Shown here one piece after another: positions 10,626 to 20,518 of a DNA stretch of 64,000 nt. The translations under genes were made by a program, and so were the position numbers. The stretch is taken from contig CADCXC010000003.1 of assembly GCA_902806595.1 (NCBI GenBank), positions 1,550,001-1,614,000 of the forward strand. Reading direction: 5' to 3'. This stretch comes from Pyrenopolyporus hunteri (Eukaryota; Ascomycota; Sordariomycetes; Xylariales; Hypoxylaceae). Positions within the stretch are counted from its first letter, which is position 1. Every line of letters starts with the position of its first letter. Below the pieces are notes generated by a model. The model saw only the letters and a list, made by a program, of their open reading frames with translations. It was not told the origin of the DNA and ran no database searches.

Positions 10626-12590
10626 ATGGGTACCGACAATGACGCCGATGAATCCCTTCCCAATACGCCGCCCGGGCAAACACTTTGCGCCCAATGCCGG
10701 GGGTTAAATTTATCGGGGCTCTTTGAAAGTAGATACAGGGAAGAACGTCGGTACTCACATGAAAAAGAATATCGCATTCCTATCAAACCAACTACGGCAC
10801 GACCTGACTCGGCGGGCTGCGCCCTTTGCGATATCCTGTTTACACGCCACAGCTACCGGGCTGTCGTATATGACACGCAGCTTGAGCTCGGAGCAAGTAA
10901 ATTCCCATACGACCGGGGAACACGCATAAAAAACGAAAGACAATATTTAGCTCCATTCATATGCAGCTGGAGCAGAGAACTCGGACAGTCGGTAGGGTAT
11001 TTCTTTGAGGATGGCGAGCCTGCTCTTGTGCACACCCCCGAGAAGAACTTCTCACTCAACCACCCCAAAGGATTCAGCCCTCAGCAAATTCCAGATTGGA
11101 TCTCGGACTGCAAGCATCACCACCAGAAGACATGCAGTTACTCGAAGCAGGCTATTGCTGGCGAGCATCTTATCGACTGCCATAAGTTAACCGTCGTCTC
11201 TGCCGGGGAATTCGAGTACGTAGCCTTGAGCTACGTGTGGGGATCTTCAGGCGACGGAAAGACGACCGATCGTCTCCGCCGTAGCGAAGATAACGAGGTG
11301 CTCCTTCTACCCGAAAACCTCCCCTTGGTCGTTGTGGACGCGATTACCGTAACGAAGGCTCTCGGATTTAAGTACCTCTGGGTAGACAAATACTGCATTG
11401 ACCAGCAAAACGCCGGGGTGAAACATAAGCAGATCGAGCAAATGGACGCCATATACTTGAACTCGGAGCTTACGATCGTTGCAGCCGCCGGTGAAGGTGA
11501 AGATTACGGGCTCCCTGGTGTGAGAAGCCGTCCGCGCATGGTGGTATCCATGGCGGAAATAGGAGAGGTCAAGGTGCTCTGGCTTCCGAACCCGCAGAAT
11601 TCGATCCAGAATTCAAAATGGAGCACTAGGGGTTGGACCTACCAAGAGGAGTTCCTATCGCGGCGCCGGCTCTACTTCCTGGATAACCATACGTATTTCG
11701 AACGCGGAGCAAGAGGGCATTGCTGGTTAACACCAGACGTACATCGTGAATTTAGCCCCACAAAGCCAAAGTTTGAGTATTCCGATATCTTCGAGGCGGT
11801 TGACCAATATTATTATGGATTCGTAAGAAATTACACGGCGCGCGGGCTTAGTAGCGACAGCGATTCTATTCTTGCCTTCGCCGGTATCCTGCGCCACTTA
11901 AATATTCGGCACGTCTGGGGTATACCCGAGAGCGTCCCAGGCTCTAGAATCCCGGAGAAGATAGCCTTCGCGATAGGACTCCATTGGGATCACTATACGG
12001 GCCCTGATGTTGGCTCAAGGGCACCCAGCCGAAGGGCCATGTTTCCCTCTTGGACGTGGGCTGGATGGGCTGGCAGGGCGGTGAGCCCTTACTCCGATAA
12101 CCCCAGGCCATTTAAACTGGGTGACATTTGGCTAGAGGACCCTGATGACCGCAATCGTAGGTCCGAGATCAGCGCCGTGGCAGAGTTAAATCTAAGCGAG
12201 AATCTCCGCCACCGGGTTTTAGTCGTTGAAGCTTGGCCAGTGTCACCCGACGACATTTACATCGAAGAAAGCCTATGCGGCAAACCCTTCTTCACCATAT
12301 ACAACTATATAGCCTTGATTCGCCTATCGATGGAGATGGATTCCGACTCCTGGCTTGAGCTGGCAAATGGCTTAAAAAGAAAAGGAAATCAGTGGCATTG
12401 CGTCTCATTGTTCGACATCAAGTGGGAAGAGAATAGGGATTCGAATGAATATCTACTAGTCCTTCGCAAGGATATGAACAAAGATGAATGGGAACGTGTT
12501 GGCATCGTAATCATAGTATCTAAGTCCCGGGATCTTAGGGGAACAGGAGGCAGGAAACAATCATCCCCGATCACATATAGGATAAAATGA
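10626..12590 (+). CDS. Heterokaryon incompatibility (HET) domain protein
   Basis: A single-exon 654-aa protein. A Cys-containing N-terminus (LCAQCRGLNLSGLF, then CALCDILF) precedes the HET domain. The HET domain starts near residue 199 with VALSYVWGSS and continues through DAITVTKALGFKYLWVDKYC and MDAIYLNSELTIVAAAGEG, the three conserved blocks of the family. The rest carries WSTRGWTYQEEFLSRRRLYF, which is typical of the HET C-terminal half, and a W-rich stretch (FPSWTWAGWAG). HET proteins mediate allorecognition and programmed cell death when unlike hyphae fuse, but most family members have no assigned partner. The frame is open from a TTG at 10524; the first ATG, at 10626, was chosen. No NACHT, lipase or TIR domain was seen here or in the neighbouring genes. 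Confidence 0.9.
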   Translation: MGTDNDADESLPNTPPGQTLCAQCRGLNLSGLFESRYREERRYSHEKEYRIPIKPTTARPDSAGCALCDILFTRHSYRAVVYDTQLELGASKFPYDRGTRIKNERQYLAPFICSWSRELGQSVGYFFEDGEPALVHTPEKNFSLNHPKGFSPQQIPDWISDCKHHHQKTCSYSKQAIAGEHLIDCHKLTVVSAGEFEYVALSYVWGSSGDGKTTDRLRRSEDNEVLLLPENLPLVVVDAITVTKALGFKYLWVDKYCIDQQNAGVKHKQIEQMDAIYLNSELTIVAAAGEGEDYGLPGVRSRPRMVVSMAEIGEVKVLWLPNPQNSIQNSKWSTRGWTYQEEFLSRRRLYFLDNHTYFERGARGHCWLTPDVHREFSPTKPKFEYSDIFEAVDQYYYGFVRNYTARGLSSDSDSILAFAGILRHLNIRHVWGIPESVPGSRIPEKIAFAIGLHWDHYTGPDVGSRAPSRRAMFPSWTWAGWAGRAVSPYSDNPRPFKLGDIWLEDPDDRNRRSEISAVAELNLSENLRHRVLVVEAWPVSPDDIYIEESLCGKPFFTIYNYIALIRLSMEMDSDSWLELANGLKRKGNQWHCVSLFDIKWEENRDSNEYLLVLRKDMNKDEWERVGIVIIVSKSRDLRGTGGRKQSSPITYRIK

Positions 12591-13337
12591 ACCTTTATCC
12601 ATGAGATGTTCCAGGCTGTTCTACGGATATGCAGGGTATCGTAGACGGTGAGAGTAGAATAGGATTTACACAATGCCCACCGCCCTTCCCTACCTAGGTA
12701 GGTACAGCTAGGTGTCGAGTACATAGACGCCGTCGGGCTATGCATGCATAGATGGTATCGGTACCTCCGGCCGGGGCGGAAGGAAGAAGGGGGAAAGGAT
12801 CGAAAAATATACAGCACTAGGGATTCGCGGATTGTCACCGGTCCAGCTAGCTATTAATCTAGCGGTACCCAGCTTAAATTATCTAAGGAGGGAGCGAACA
12901 GGAACCCGGGTTTCCCGGGTAGATTTGATACTCATGTGTAATGGTTCAATGCATCGTAATACCGCGTATAGCACGCATCTGACAACCTCTTCGTTACCGT
13001 CTCTAGACCGTATGTATAGGCTCAGGCTCAGGTTCGTTGAGGGTCTGGTATAACCTCTAGATAGGAATGTATGATACCATAATACGCTACCAAATGATAT
13101 CACTATAGGCATGTCAAGTAGATCGTTCGCTCGCCCGCCTTTGGCCAACCCAAGTCGATCAGCCTATAATAGATTGGATCTCATATGCGTCCACGTAACA
13201 CACGGATCACACAACTACGGTATAGACAAACGCCTATTCCAAGCAGGGGGTATATATTCTCTATATCTTCTCTAGGTACGACTGATGAACTTTCACCTAC
13301 CACACTACCATCATCACCACCAATCCCATCAACCCAA
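12591..13337. other. Convergent 3' region, HET-domain gene/YTM1
   Basis: No gene was recognised. One TACCTAGGTAGGTACAGCTAG-like repeat copy lies near 12692. Confidence 0.45.
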
Positions 13338-14870
13338 CTACTCCGCAGCCAGCAGATCCCTCCCCCGATTTATCTGCACCATGCGGTCCTCGCCCGCGCT
13401 CACAATACCCCAGGCGCGGTCCCACGCCACGCCGAAGACCTTGGCGCCACGGCCCGGGACGTCGCTGCGGGCCGCCCCCTTCCGGCTCTCGCGCTCGATC
13501 ACGTAGACGGACTCGCCGACGGCGCCGCCGCCCTCGGCCTTGGTGCCCGCGCGCGCGCTGCGCAGGTCCCAGACGCGGCACGTGCCGTCGTGGGAGCCCG
13601 AGACCAGGCTGTAGTCGTTGTCGGGCGACGCCGCGAGGCACGTCACCATGTTGCGGTGGCCGCGCAGCGTCATGACGGACGTCGTCGCCGCGCCGGCCCG
13701 CGGGTCCGCGAGCGTGATGTGCCGCGCCGACGTTCCGGCTGCGAGTAGCACGCCGCCGCCGTTGCGCCGGATCGCGCATAAGGAGAGTAGCGGGTGCGAC
13801 GTCGTGATCACGTTCTCCACTCTGGATGTCGTAAGGTCGATCGTGCGGATCGTGTGGTCCTGCGATGCTGAGTATGCGACTGTGGCGTCGGCCGGGTCGA
13901 AGACTACGGCTGACGCGGCTGACGTGTGTGGTTGCATCAGGGATAGAGGACCTCGTTGGGGGGCTGATGACGCAATCTTGCGCTTCTTCGATGCGCCTAC
14001 GTTTGCGCCGGGTAGGAGGTCCGTCGGGGCAGGGGGGGCCGACGACTTTGATGTCGTCCATAGCCCTATACTACCGTCGGTGGCCGCGCTAAGGACCCGC
14101 CCAGTTGGGCCATGAACATCTAACGACTCGACAGCCGCCTTATGGCCATATAGCTCGAGAGCCGGCTTCAGGGTGCCTGATTGGTGATCGTCACCCTCGG
14201 CGTATTTCCATATCCGGACCGTTCGGTCGAGCCCGGCTGATGCGATCTGAGATGAGGATATAAACTTGGCGGACTTGACACTGGCACTATGGCCGCCTAA
14301 GCTACCAGATAGGGAGGTAGCGATTACGTTTCCCGAATTATTCCATATCCTCAACAGACCATCATACGAAGCCGAAAGGATCCTGTCCTGCCCGGTAGCG
14401 AAGTCGTTACCGCTCCAGATACCTGCGCGCGACGTTTCGGAGAGGACGTCGACGTCGCTAACCCAATCGTCGTGCTCGAAGCTGGCCTGGTAGACGGGTG
14501 GTATTAAGCTGCGGACGTATTGAAGGGTAATCGTAGTTTCGGCGGAAAGCCCGTTGGCCTTAAGGTAGTCCTCTAACGACGTGCGCAGGAAACTACCGTT
14601 TATGAGGAAGTCGAATGGTATGGGCGACGGTGTGTTGAGCATAGACTCGGAGTTGAGGACTCTGGATAGGCCATATCGCTTGATATCTGCGGGTCTAGTG
14701 AGTACAAGTGCTAGTCGGTTTCACGATAAAGCGAATCACCGTGACAGACCTGCTGGGACGAGTAATTGGGTTCGGCCTTCCGGTAATTGTAGGTCGGGCG
14801 AGGTCGTCGTGAAATTTACTCGGATTTGTTGCGGCTCGGCAGCCCCCGACTGACTCGTAGACGTATCCAT
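13338..14870 (-). CDS. YTM1: Ribosome biogenesis WD40 protein Ytm1
   Basis: Ytm1 works with Erb1 and Nop7 (PeBoW complex) in 60S ribosome assembly and is pulled off pre-60S particles by the ATPase Rea1/Midasin. Exon 1 is 14870-14750 and exon 2 is 14686-13338, giving 489 aa. The 63-bp intron starts GTCTGT and ends CGCAG, and joins PA-D at IKRYGLS. The N-terminal ubiquitin-like domain (about 14-105) has FTTTSPDLQLPEG, SPIPFDFLINGSFLRTSL and LSAETTITLQYV; the Glu near residue 90 matches by position the acidic residue that contacts the Rea1 MIDAS. About seven WD repeats follow, ending RMVQINRG. The last 400 bp are strongly GC-rich, which creates long antisense open frames. It shares a 523-bp divergent promoter with POL31. 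Confidence 0.95.
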
Positions 14871-15393
14871 CGCACTTATAGGGAATGGGAGATATTAGGA
14901 TATCTGGGATGAGAAGGGACGGCGATTATGCGGAATCGAAGGGGTGAGATTGCGGCGTATTTATTCGGGATACCTTATGCCGTAGGTATCAACAACGTTG
15001 AATTTCGGATATTCAAATTGATGCTGTACTGGAACTTTTTTTCTTATCGATAGAGATTCGGGGAAAATTTCCAATCTGATATCCACCGAGGTACCTGCTC
15101 AGCCTTACCCCGCGATTCAGGGGTTATAGCCAATAAGAGCATGCAGGGCGCAGCTATCTAGGTACCTGCGTAGGTACTTATATTCATATGTATTTAATGT
15201 GCATATGCATGTACCTGGCCGCTAGGGCCTTAAAGCCACATATATAGATGGACAGCTACCGAACACCGCCACAGGCAATTAACACCAAAAACGCGTCGTC
15301 TTCTCGTAAACGCGTCTTTTCACGCACCTCCTCTGAGGTCGCTATATTCCCCCAAAAGTTCATGCTGGGGATGTCCATATTAGGTTTCTTGCG
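14871..15393. promoter_or_regulatory. Divergent promoter, YTM1 and POL31
   Basis: 523 bp separate two divergent growth genes. A GGTACCTGCGTAGGTAC-like repeat lies near 15162 and pyrimidine-rich DNA precedes the POL31 start. No coding signal was seen. Confidence 0.6.
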
Positions 15394-17138
15394 ATGACTA
15401 CACTAGATGACCTCCCCGGAAATTTGCTCCGGGAGCCTTCGTAGGCTCTTGCCTCTCCTTTAACTCAAATCTAAGCATACTGACCCTTCACAGGGGCAAG
15501 CCGGAGGACGAGCTCACGAGAGCACCTTCAAACTACAAGCCACTGCACACTTTCAGGCTCGACAAGGACAAATCATATCAGCAGCAGTTCGCCGATATGT
15601 ATTTCCTACGGCTCACTAAGATCAAGCCCGCGGTTGAGAAGTTAGCCTCTTCTGCTTGGAGCGACACAGTAGTAGGCGACGAACCGGTCAAGAGGGTCGA
15701 GCGGGTGCTAGACATTCGACAGGGTGAGCTGTGCTGGGTTGTAGGCACCGTATATATGGACATGCCACTGAAGCCCAATATTCTCGAGGACGTCTCCAAA
15801 GATGTATGTAGAAGAACACTCGAATTCCGCCTTGCGCAATCTAATATCTCTGCGGTTTCTAGCGATGGCTTTCGGCCCCTATATCGGACAAGAAATACTA
15901 CTCAGAAGACGGCTCCGATGCCGTCACACTCGAAGACGAGTCCGGTCGCATACGCCTCGTCGGTAACGCTCTAAACTCTTTCACTCTTGTCACCGGCTGC
16001 ATCATCGCCGCCATTGGCACCGAGAATGTGAACGGCGAGCTGGAAGTTATTGACCTGAAGTTTCCGAATCTTCCCCCGCAACCGGATCGTTGGGCCCTAT
16101 CAAAACCGCCAGTCGACGAAGGAAATACCGAAGGTGCCAAGACGAGAGTAAAAGACGCGAATACCAAGATAAAAGTAAAGGACGAGGATGCTGAGATGAC
16201 CGATGCCCAGACCACCAACCCCTTTAAAGGTAGCAGAGGCAAGGTAGCTATCGTTTCCGGCCTAGGCTTCTCCGGGAGCGACGCATCCCACGCCATCGAG
16301 CTCAGCCTGCTGCTCGAGTACCTCCTAGGAGAGTCTCTTGACCCTATAGCACAACAAGAATTGTCCCAGATTAGTCGTTTGATCATTGCGGGTAACTCGA
16401 TCTCTCTCGAGGAGAGGAGAGCGGTAGACGAGGATATCTCTGAGAAGAAGGCGCACAAGAAGTACGGCTACGACAGCAGTTCGTATAACGCCCTGCCCTC
16501 ACAGCTGCTCGACGAATTCCTCTCGACGCTCCTCCCCACCATGCCAGTTACCTTAATCCCCGGCGCTCAAGATCCTGCCAACGCTAGCTACCCACAGCAG
16601 CCGATACACCCGGCCATGTTTCCGAACTCGCGGCCCTACACGGCGCAACCGACATCCTCGGAGGTTGGTTGGTTCGACACGGTGACGAATCCGTGGGAGG
16701 CGGAGATCGAAGGGTGGAGGGTTCTGGGCACAGGCGGTCAGAACTTGGATGATGTATTCAAATACGTCAACAGCAATGACCGCCTGGGCATGATGGAAGC
16801 CATGTGTCGATGGCGGTGCTGCGCCCCGACTGCACCCGACACTTTGTGTATGTCGTATCCTGAACCTTATCTCTATTTCGTCCTTGTCCCTCATGAGCTA
16901 ACCGTCGCGGTATCCAGGGAGCTACCCCTTTCAAGACGACGACCCGTTCGTTATGCACACATGTCCGCACCTATATTTCGTCGGTTGCCAACCCGAGTTT
17001 GGCACCAAGGTAATCCAGGGCGCGGACGGGCAAGCCGTGCGGCTTATTGCGGTCCCATCTTTTGCAGCTACTCAGGAGGTAGTTCTAGTGGATATGGAGA
17101 CCCTGGACGTCTCGAAGGTCAAGATCGCCGCGATATAG
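15394..17138 (+). CDS. POL31: DNA polymerase delta small subunit (Pol31/Cdc1/POLD2 family)
   Basis: This is the second subunit of replicative polymerase delta, bridging the catalytic subunit and Pol32. Exons are 15394-15440, 15494-15803, 15863-16847 and 16918-17138, giving 520 aa. Introns are 53, 59 and 70 bp, and all phases close. Markers are YQQQFADMYFLRLTKIKPAV (N-terminal), GELCWVVGTVYMDMPLKPNI (OB fold), LVTGCIIAAIGTENVNGELE, GLGFSGSDASHAIELSLLLE (inactive phosphodiesterase domain), MTVLPG-like MPVTLIPGAQDPANASYPQQ, RWRCCAPTAPDTLWSYPF (spanning intron 3), and CPHLYFVGCQPEFGTKVI. A charged Lys/Asp insert near residues 215-240 is low complexity. Length matches the family. The start at 15394 gives MTTLDDLPGNLLREPS. 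Confidence 0.93.
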
Positions 17139-17663
17139 GACCGCATGCTAGATCTAAAATGGGGGGAAAGCCATGTAGTAAGTTATGAGTGGAGTTCAGA
17201 GATTAAAAAGAAGTTTACCAGCGTATTCCAATAATCACGAGAAGAGTGAGAATTCATGGGTAACATGATCGGGGTTTGGCAATCACTTATCATTAACCGC
17301 AGCTATAGATTAGGACCTCAACGGTCGTCTTTGGAATCTAGCTGAGCTGGTATAATTATATGTGGCCAAGCCGCCTGGGCGTGCCGTAAATCAACGCATG
17401 CGAATTGCGAGATTAGCGTATACGACATGCGTGCTAAGATGTATGAAGATCACCGGTGCGAGCCTACCGCACTCGACCTCCCCCGAACTCCTCCATCCCT
17501 CCCTAACCTTCTAACCGAGTCAAAGCAAATCCCCTTTTCTACGCCTTCCCAGAACCTCGCTTAGGTGCGCCACCCTCATCAAAGCATTCTTCTAGCAGAC
17601 CCCCCCGCCTACTTGAAGCGACTTCCGTAATCGAAGCCCAACTCACCCGCGAAATCGCGATCG
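17139..17663. other. Convergent 3' region, POL31/F-box-like gene
   Basis: 525 bp between convergent genes. No feature was recognised. Confidence 0.45.
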
Positions 17664-19064
17664 TCAATAGCTAGGCTCCCTATAATCCGGCGATAAGGAA
17701 CGCGCGTCCGCGTCCTCCAAGTGCCGGCCGCCGTCCTCCCTCTTGCCCAGCAGCCGCCAGTAGTCGCCCCCGGCGTTCGCCCCGGGGAAGCCGAGCACGG
17801 CCAGCTCCCACAGGCGGACGGGGATGTTGTACACGCGGGCCCGGGCCCGGGCGACCTGGCCCTGGACGTACGCGCGGACGCCCTTGACGTCGCGGTCCAG
17901 GGAGCGGTCGCCGTCGCGCGCCGCCTGCCTCTGCTTGCGGTGGTGCCGCAGGTCGATGGCGTGCTCGAACACGTCGCCGGCCCGGTCCGTCGCCACGATC
18001 CGCACGTGCTGGATGTCCAGGCTCGCCAGCGCCTGGCGGACCCGCGTCGCCTCGTCGAAGAACTTGGTCGCCGGCACGAGGTTCGGGTTCCCGCGCCACC
18101 CGGGCAGCTTCAGGTCGCGCAGCGTCAGCGCGGGCAGCTTCAGCGTCAGCGTGTGGATGTTGGCGGGCTCGAGGAGGCCGTTCTCGGGCGCGAACTTCAG
18201 GATCGCCTTGGAGAAGTTGTCCATGTTCGCCACTTGCAGACGGTTGGCCGGCACGTTGATCTTGACGTGCCGGATCAGGTGGCCGAAGCGGTTGATGGGC
18301 ACCAGGGCCTTGGCGAAGATGCGGCTCAGCATCGGGTCGGTGTCCTGGAGGTACTCCGCCGGGTCGCGCAGGTCGTAGTAGAACGTGTTTTCGCCGAAGA
18401 GGATGCGCAGGCCTTGCTGGTATAAGGCGCGGCAGGTGGAGAGGACCGCGATATCTAGGTCCGGCTTCCCCCGCGGGAAAACGAGCGACCAGCCCTTGAA
18501 CACGCGGATGTCGTGCGGCCACACTAGGAGATATTTCATGATCTTATCGCGAATCTCGGTTGCGAGGCGGCCGAAGGCGCCCATAGCTTCGACGGGATCC
18601 GAAGCCGGGTTTTCGGGCTCGTGGCTGAGATCAGAAGGAGCAGGCGGCTGCTCCAGTCCCTGATTCCGCCTCTGGGGAGGCACGCCCGAGGACACCTTTT
18701 TTGCGCCATCTCCATCGGCCCTAGAGCGCTTGCTCGAGCTACGGTCGTCGTAGGCCGCGTTGCTAGGCCGCTTTCGGGTTTTGGACTGAGTCCGGGATAA
18801 CACCGACTGGTCGTCCACGGGATCGGTCGGCGGCTCCACGTCTTTTGCTTCGCGGCGGAGCTTCTCGAGCTTTTCCTCACGAGCAGCAGCCCGCTCCTCG
18901 GCCTTCTCTTTGGCCTTCTTGGCAGTTTTACTAAGCCCTCCTTCCGCAGCGGTGGCTGCACTTCGTTGGCCCCTGGCGTTGTGACGAGGAGCGGACTTTT
19001 TGGCAGGTGTTTTTTTCTGGTTTCTGGTGGGTTTGGGGGTTCGGGGAGGCATGCTGGTAACCAT
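17664..19064 (-). CDS. F-box-like protein with basic/coiled N-terminus, function unknown
   Basis: A single-exon 466-aa protein starting at the ATG at 19064. Residues 1-75 are Lys/Ala/Arg-rich and may form a coiled coil (KEKAEERAAAREEKLEKLRR). Residues about 75-155 are disordered and include basic KRSR-type patches that could act as nuclear signals. Near residues 165-195, RLATEIRDKIMKYLLV resembles the F-box-like start of fungal 'LPxEIRxxIxxxLL' proteins. It is followed by a region like those seen in ascomycete F-box-like proteins of unknown function (CRALYQQGLRILFGENTFYY). The C-terminal half is encoded by very GC-rich DNA (17700-18400). The protein could be a substrate adaptor for SCF ligases, but the F-box match is weak and no target-binding repeats are visible. 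Confidence 0.7.
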   Translation of the reverse strand: MVTSMPPRTPKPTRNQKKTPAKKSAPRHNARGQRSAATAAEGGLSKTAKKAKEKAEERAAAREEKLEKLRREAKDVEPPTDPVDDQSVLSRTQSKTRKRPSNAAYDDRSSSKRSRADGDGAKKVSSGVPPQRRNQGLEQPPAPSDLSHEPENPASDPVEAMGAFGRLATEIRDKIMKYLLVWPHDIRVFKGWSLVFPRGKPDLDIAVLSTCRALYQQGLRILFGENTFYYDLRDPAEYLQDTDPMLSRIFAKALVPINRFGHLIRHVKINVPANRLQVANMDNFSKAILKFAPENGLLEPANIHTLTLKLPALTLRDLKLPGWRGNPNLVPATKFFDEATRVRQALASLDIQHVRIVATDRAGDVFEHAIDLRHHRKQRQAARDGDRSLDRDVKGVRAYVQGQVARARARVYNIPVRLWELAVLGFPGANAGGDYWRLLGKREDGGRHLEDADARSLSPDYREPSY

Positions 19065-20518
19065 AAGTTAGATCGTAGCCCAACGACTATACTTCTTGTG
19101 ATATCGGGTGTCTTACTTGTGTGATATGGCTACCTGAAGTAAGGTGGCAGTTAGAAGTTAATTTGATAGACCTGTAAGTAATAGCTTGATAAACCAGAGA
19201 AAACAAAGTGGGATTTCTCAGAAAGTCTTGATAGAGAGCCGAGGATGGCGAGTTGAATGTGGAGTATGATGGCAGAAATCAGGATTGAAGTGGCTTCTGG
19301 TGGTAAAGGGGTTGATTGAACGAAATACCTGGAGGGATATTAAGTGATGGCTTGTGGAAAACGGAGATACCTCGTTTAGAACACAACGAGATTATGTCAC
19401 TGTAAAAATATGGAAGACGAGCGAGGAAGGGCACCTGCCAGCAGAGAAAGTCGACGGCTATAAACAAATTATCGTGAAGGTAGGGGCTTTGAGGAGAAAA
19501 AAGAGGAAACGGGAAACTGCCATGGTCTAGTAATATACGATAGCTGTAGACGAAGACAAATTCGTTGCCTCCTTCCCGTACTGTAGTATGTGTGGAAGCA
19601 CTCGTCACAAGAAATCGACCTCTAAACACCACATAATAAAAGCCCTTCGGTCTTCCGGGGTAGCGGCGTATACGAGAGTACTACGCAATACCACGAGACC
19701 TCCGAATACGCATAATGAACGCCGTATAAACCATAAACCCCATCCTCTCTCTATATAGATATTACCTAGCCTGTTTTGCATTTTTTTGGCCTCGTTGGCC
19801 TCGCACGCCTTCCACTCTGCTAGGCTTCAGAGTGGATATTTTTACGTGTATCGTATCGTACGTAAGTCCCGGGCAATAGGCGATCATCGGACGAGGGAAG
19901 TTAGTCACAGGGCTAAGACCTTTCCTTTTCATTATAGTTAGATGGCCAATGCCTTAAGATGCTTTGTTCAAAAGGAGGGGACCATTAGAACCGAGAGGTA
20001 GATTCGGATGCTAAAGTTCTAAGACGAGTTCGACGTCGGAGATGATAAATACGTACCTATATATATACGTAGGTACATATGTATATATCGTACTACCTCA
20101 TGTAAAGATCTACCCGCGTATAACCTAGGTATCCTACCTATTATACCTGCACCTGCACCTGCCCTTCTACAATATGACTGGCGGTGCAGTTACTTACATG
20201 TATTTCTCAATATCGAAGTCCGTTTTAGGTACTTGGTCGGACCTGAGGCTGAGGGGTTTCTGGGTATATGTAGGTACCAGAGACGGACTTCCCGCCTACC
20301 TAATAGGGTAGGTACCTAAGTATCCCAGGGTCCAGTGCACCCCTACAAGATACCCGCCCAGGTACCTACCTAGCTGGTATGCGCGAAACACCGCTTGACG
20401 CGCAGGTACCTACTGATAAGATAAGTAAAAGGTGACGGGCAACGGCCGATAAGAAAATAATTCATGGACGTATATATGGCTGCTCTGAACTTCGCTTTAA
20501 TAACATCGTAAGAAAAAG
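19065..20518. other. Intergenic region with dense palindromic repeat cluster
   Basis: This separates two divergent genes. No gene was recognised. 19279-19632 is open on the minus strand but looks like leader sequence. From about 20051 to 20412 the DNA is packed with GGTACCTA/TAGGTACC units. Confidence 0.5.
20051..20412. repeat. Cluster of TAGGTACC/CCTAGGTA palindromic repeats
   Basis: Many overlapping copies of 4-10 bp self-complementary words (GTACGTAC, TAGGTACC, GGTACCTACCTAG) occur here, plus a short CACCTG tandem near 20147. The same motif recurs in most intergenic regions of the window. Confidence 0.75.

Noticed and set aside
13297..14061. Long frames overlapping YTM1, on both strands
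   Set aside because: Shadows of GC-rich YTM1 coding DNA; only the WD40 frame carries motifs.
17680..18522. 280-codon second frame in the F-box-like gene
   Set aside because: Pro/Arg/Ala-rich product typical of an off-frame reading of GC-rich DNA.
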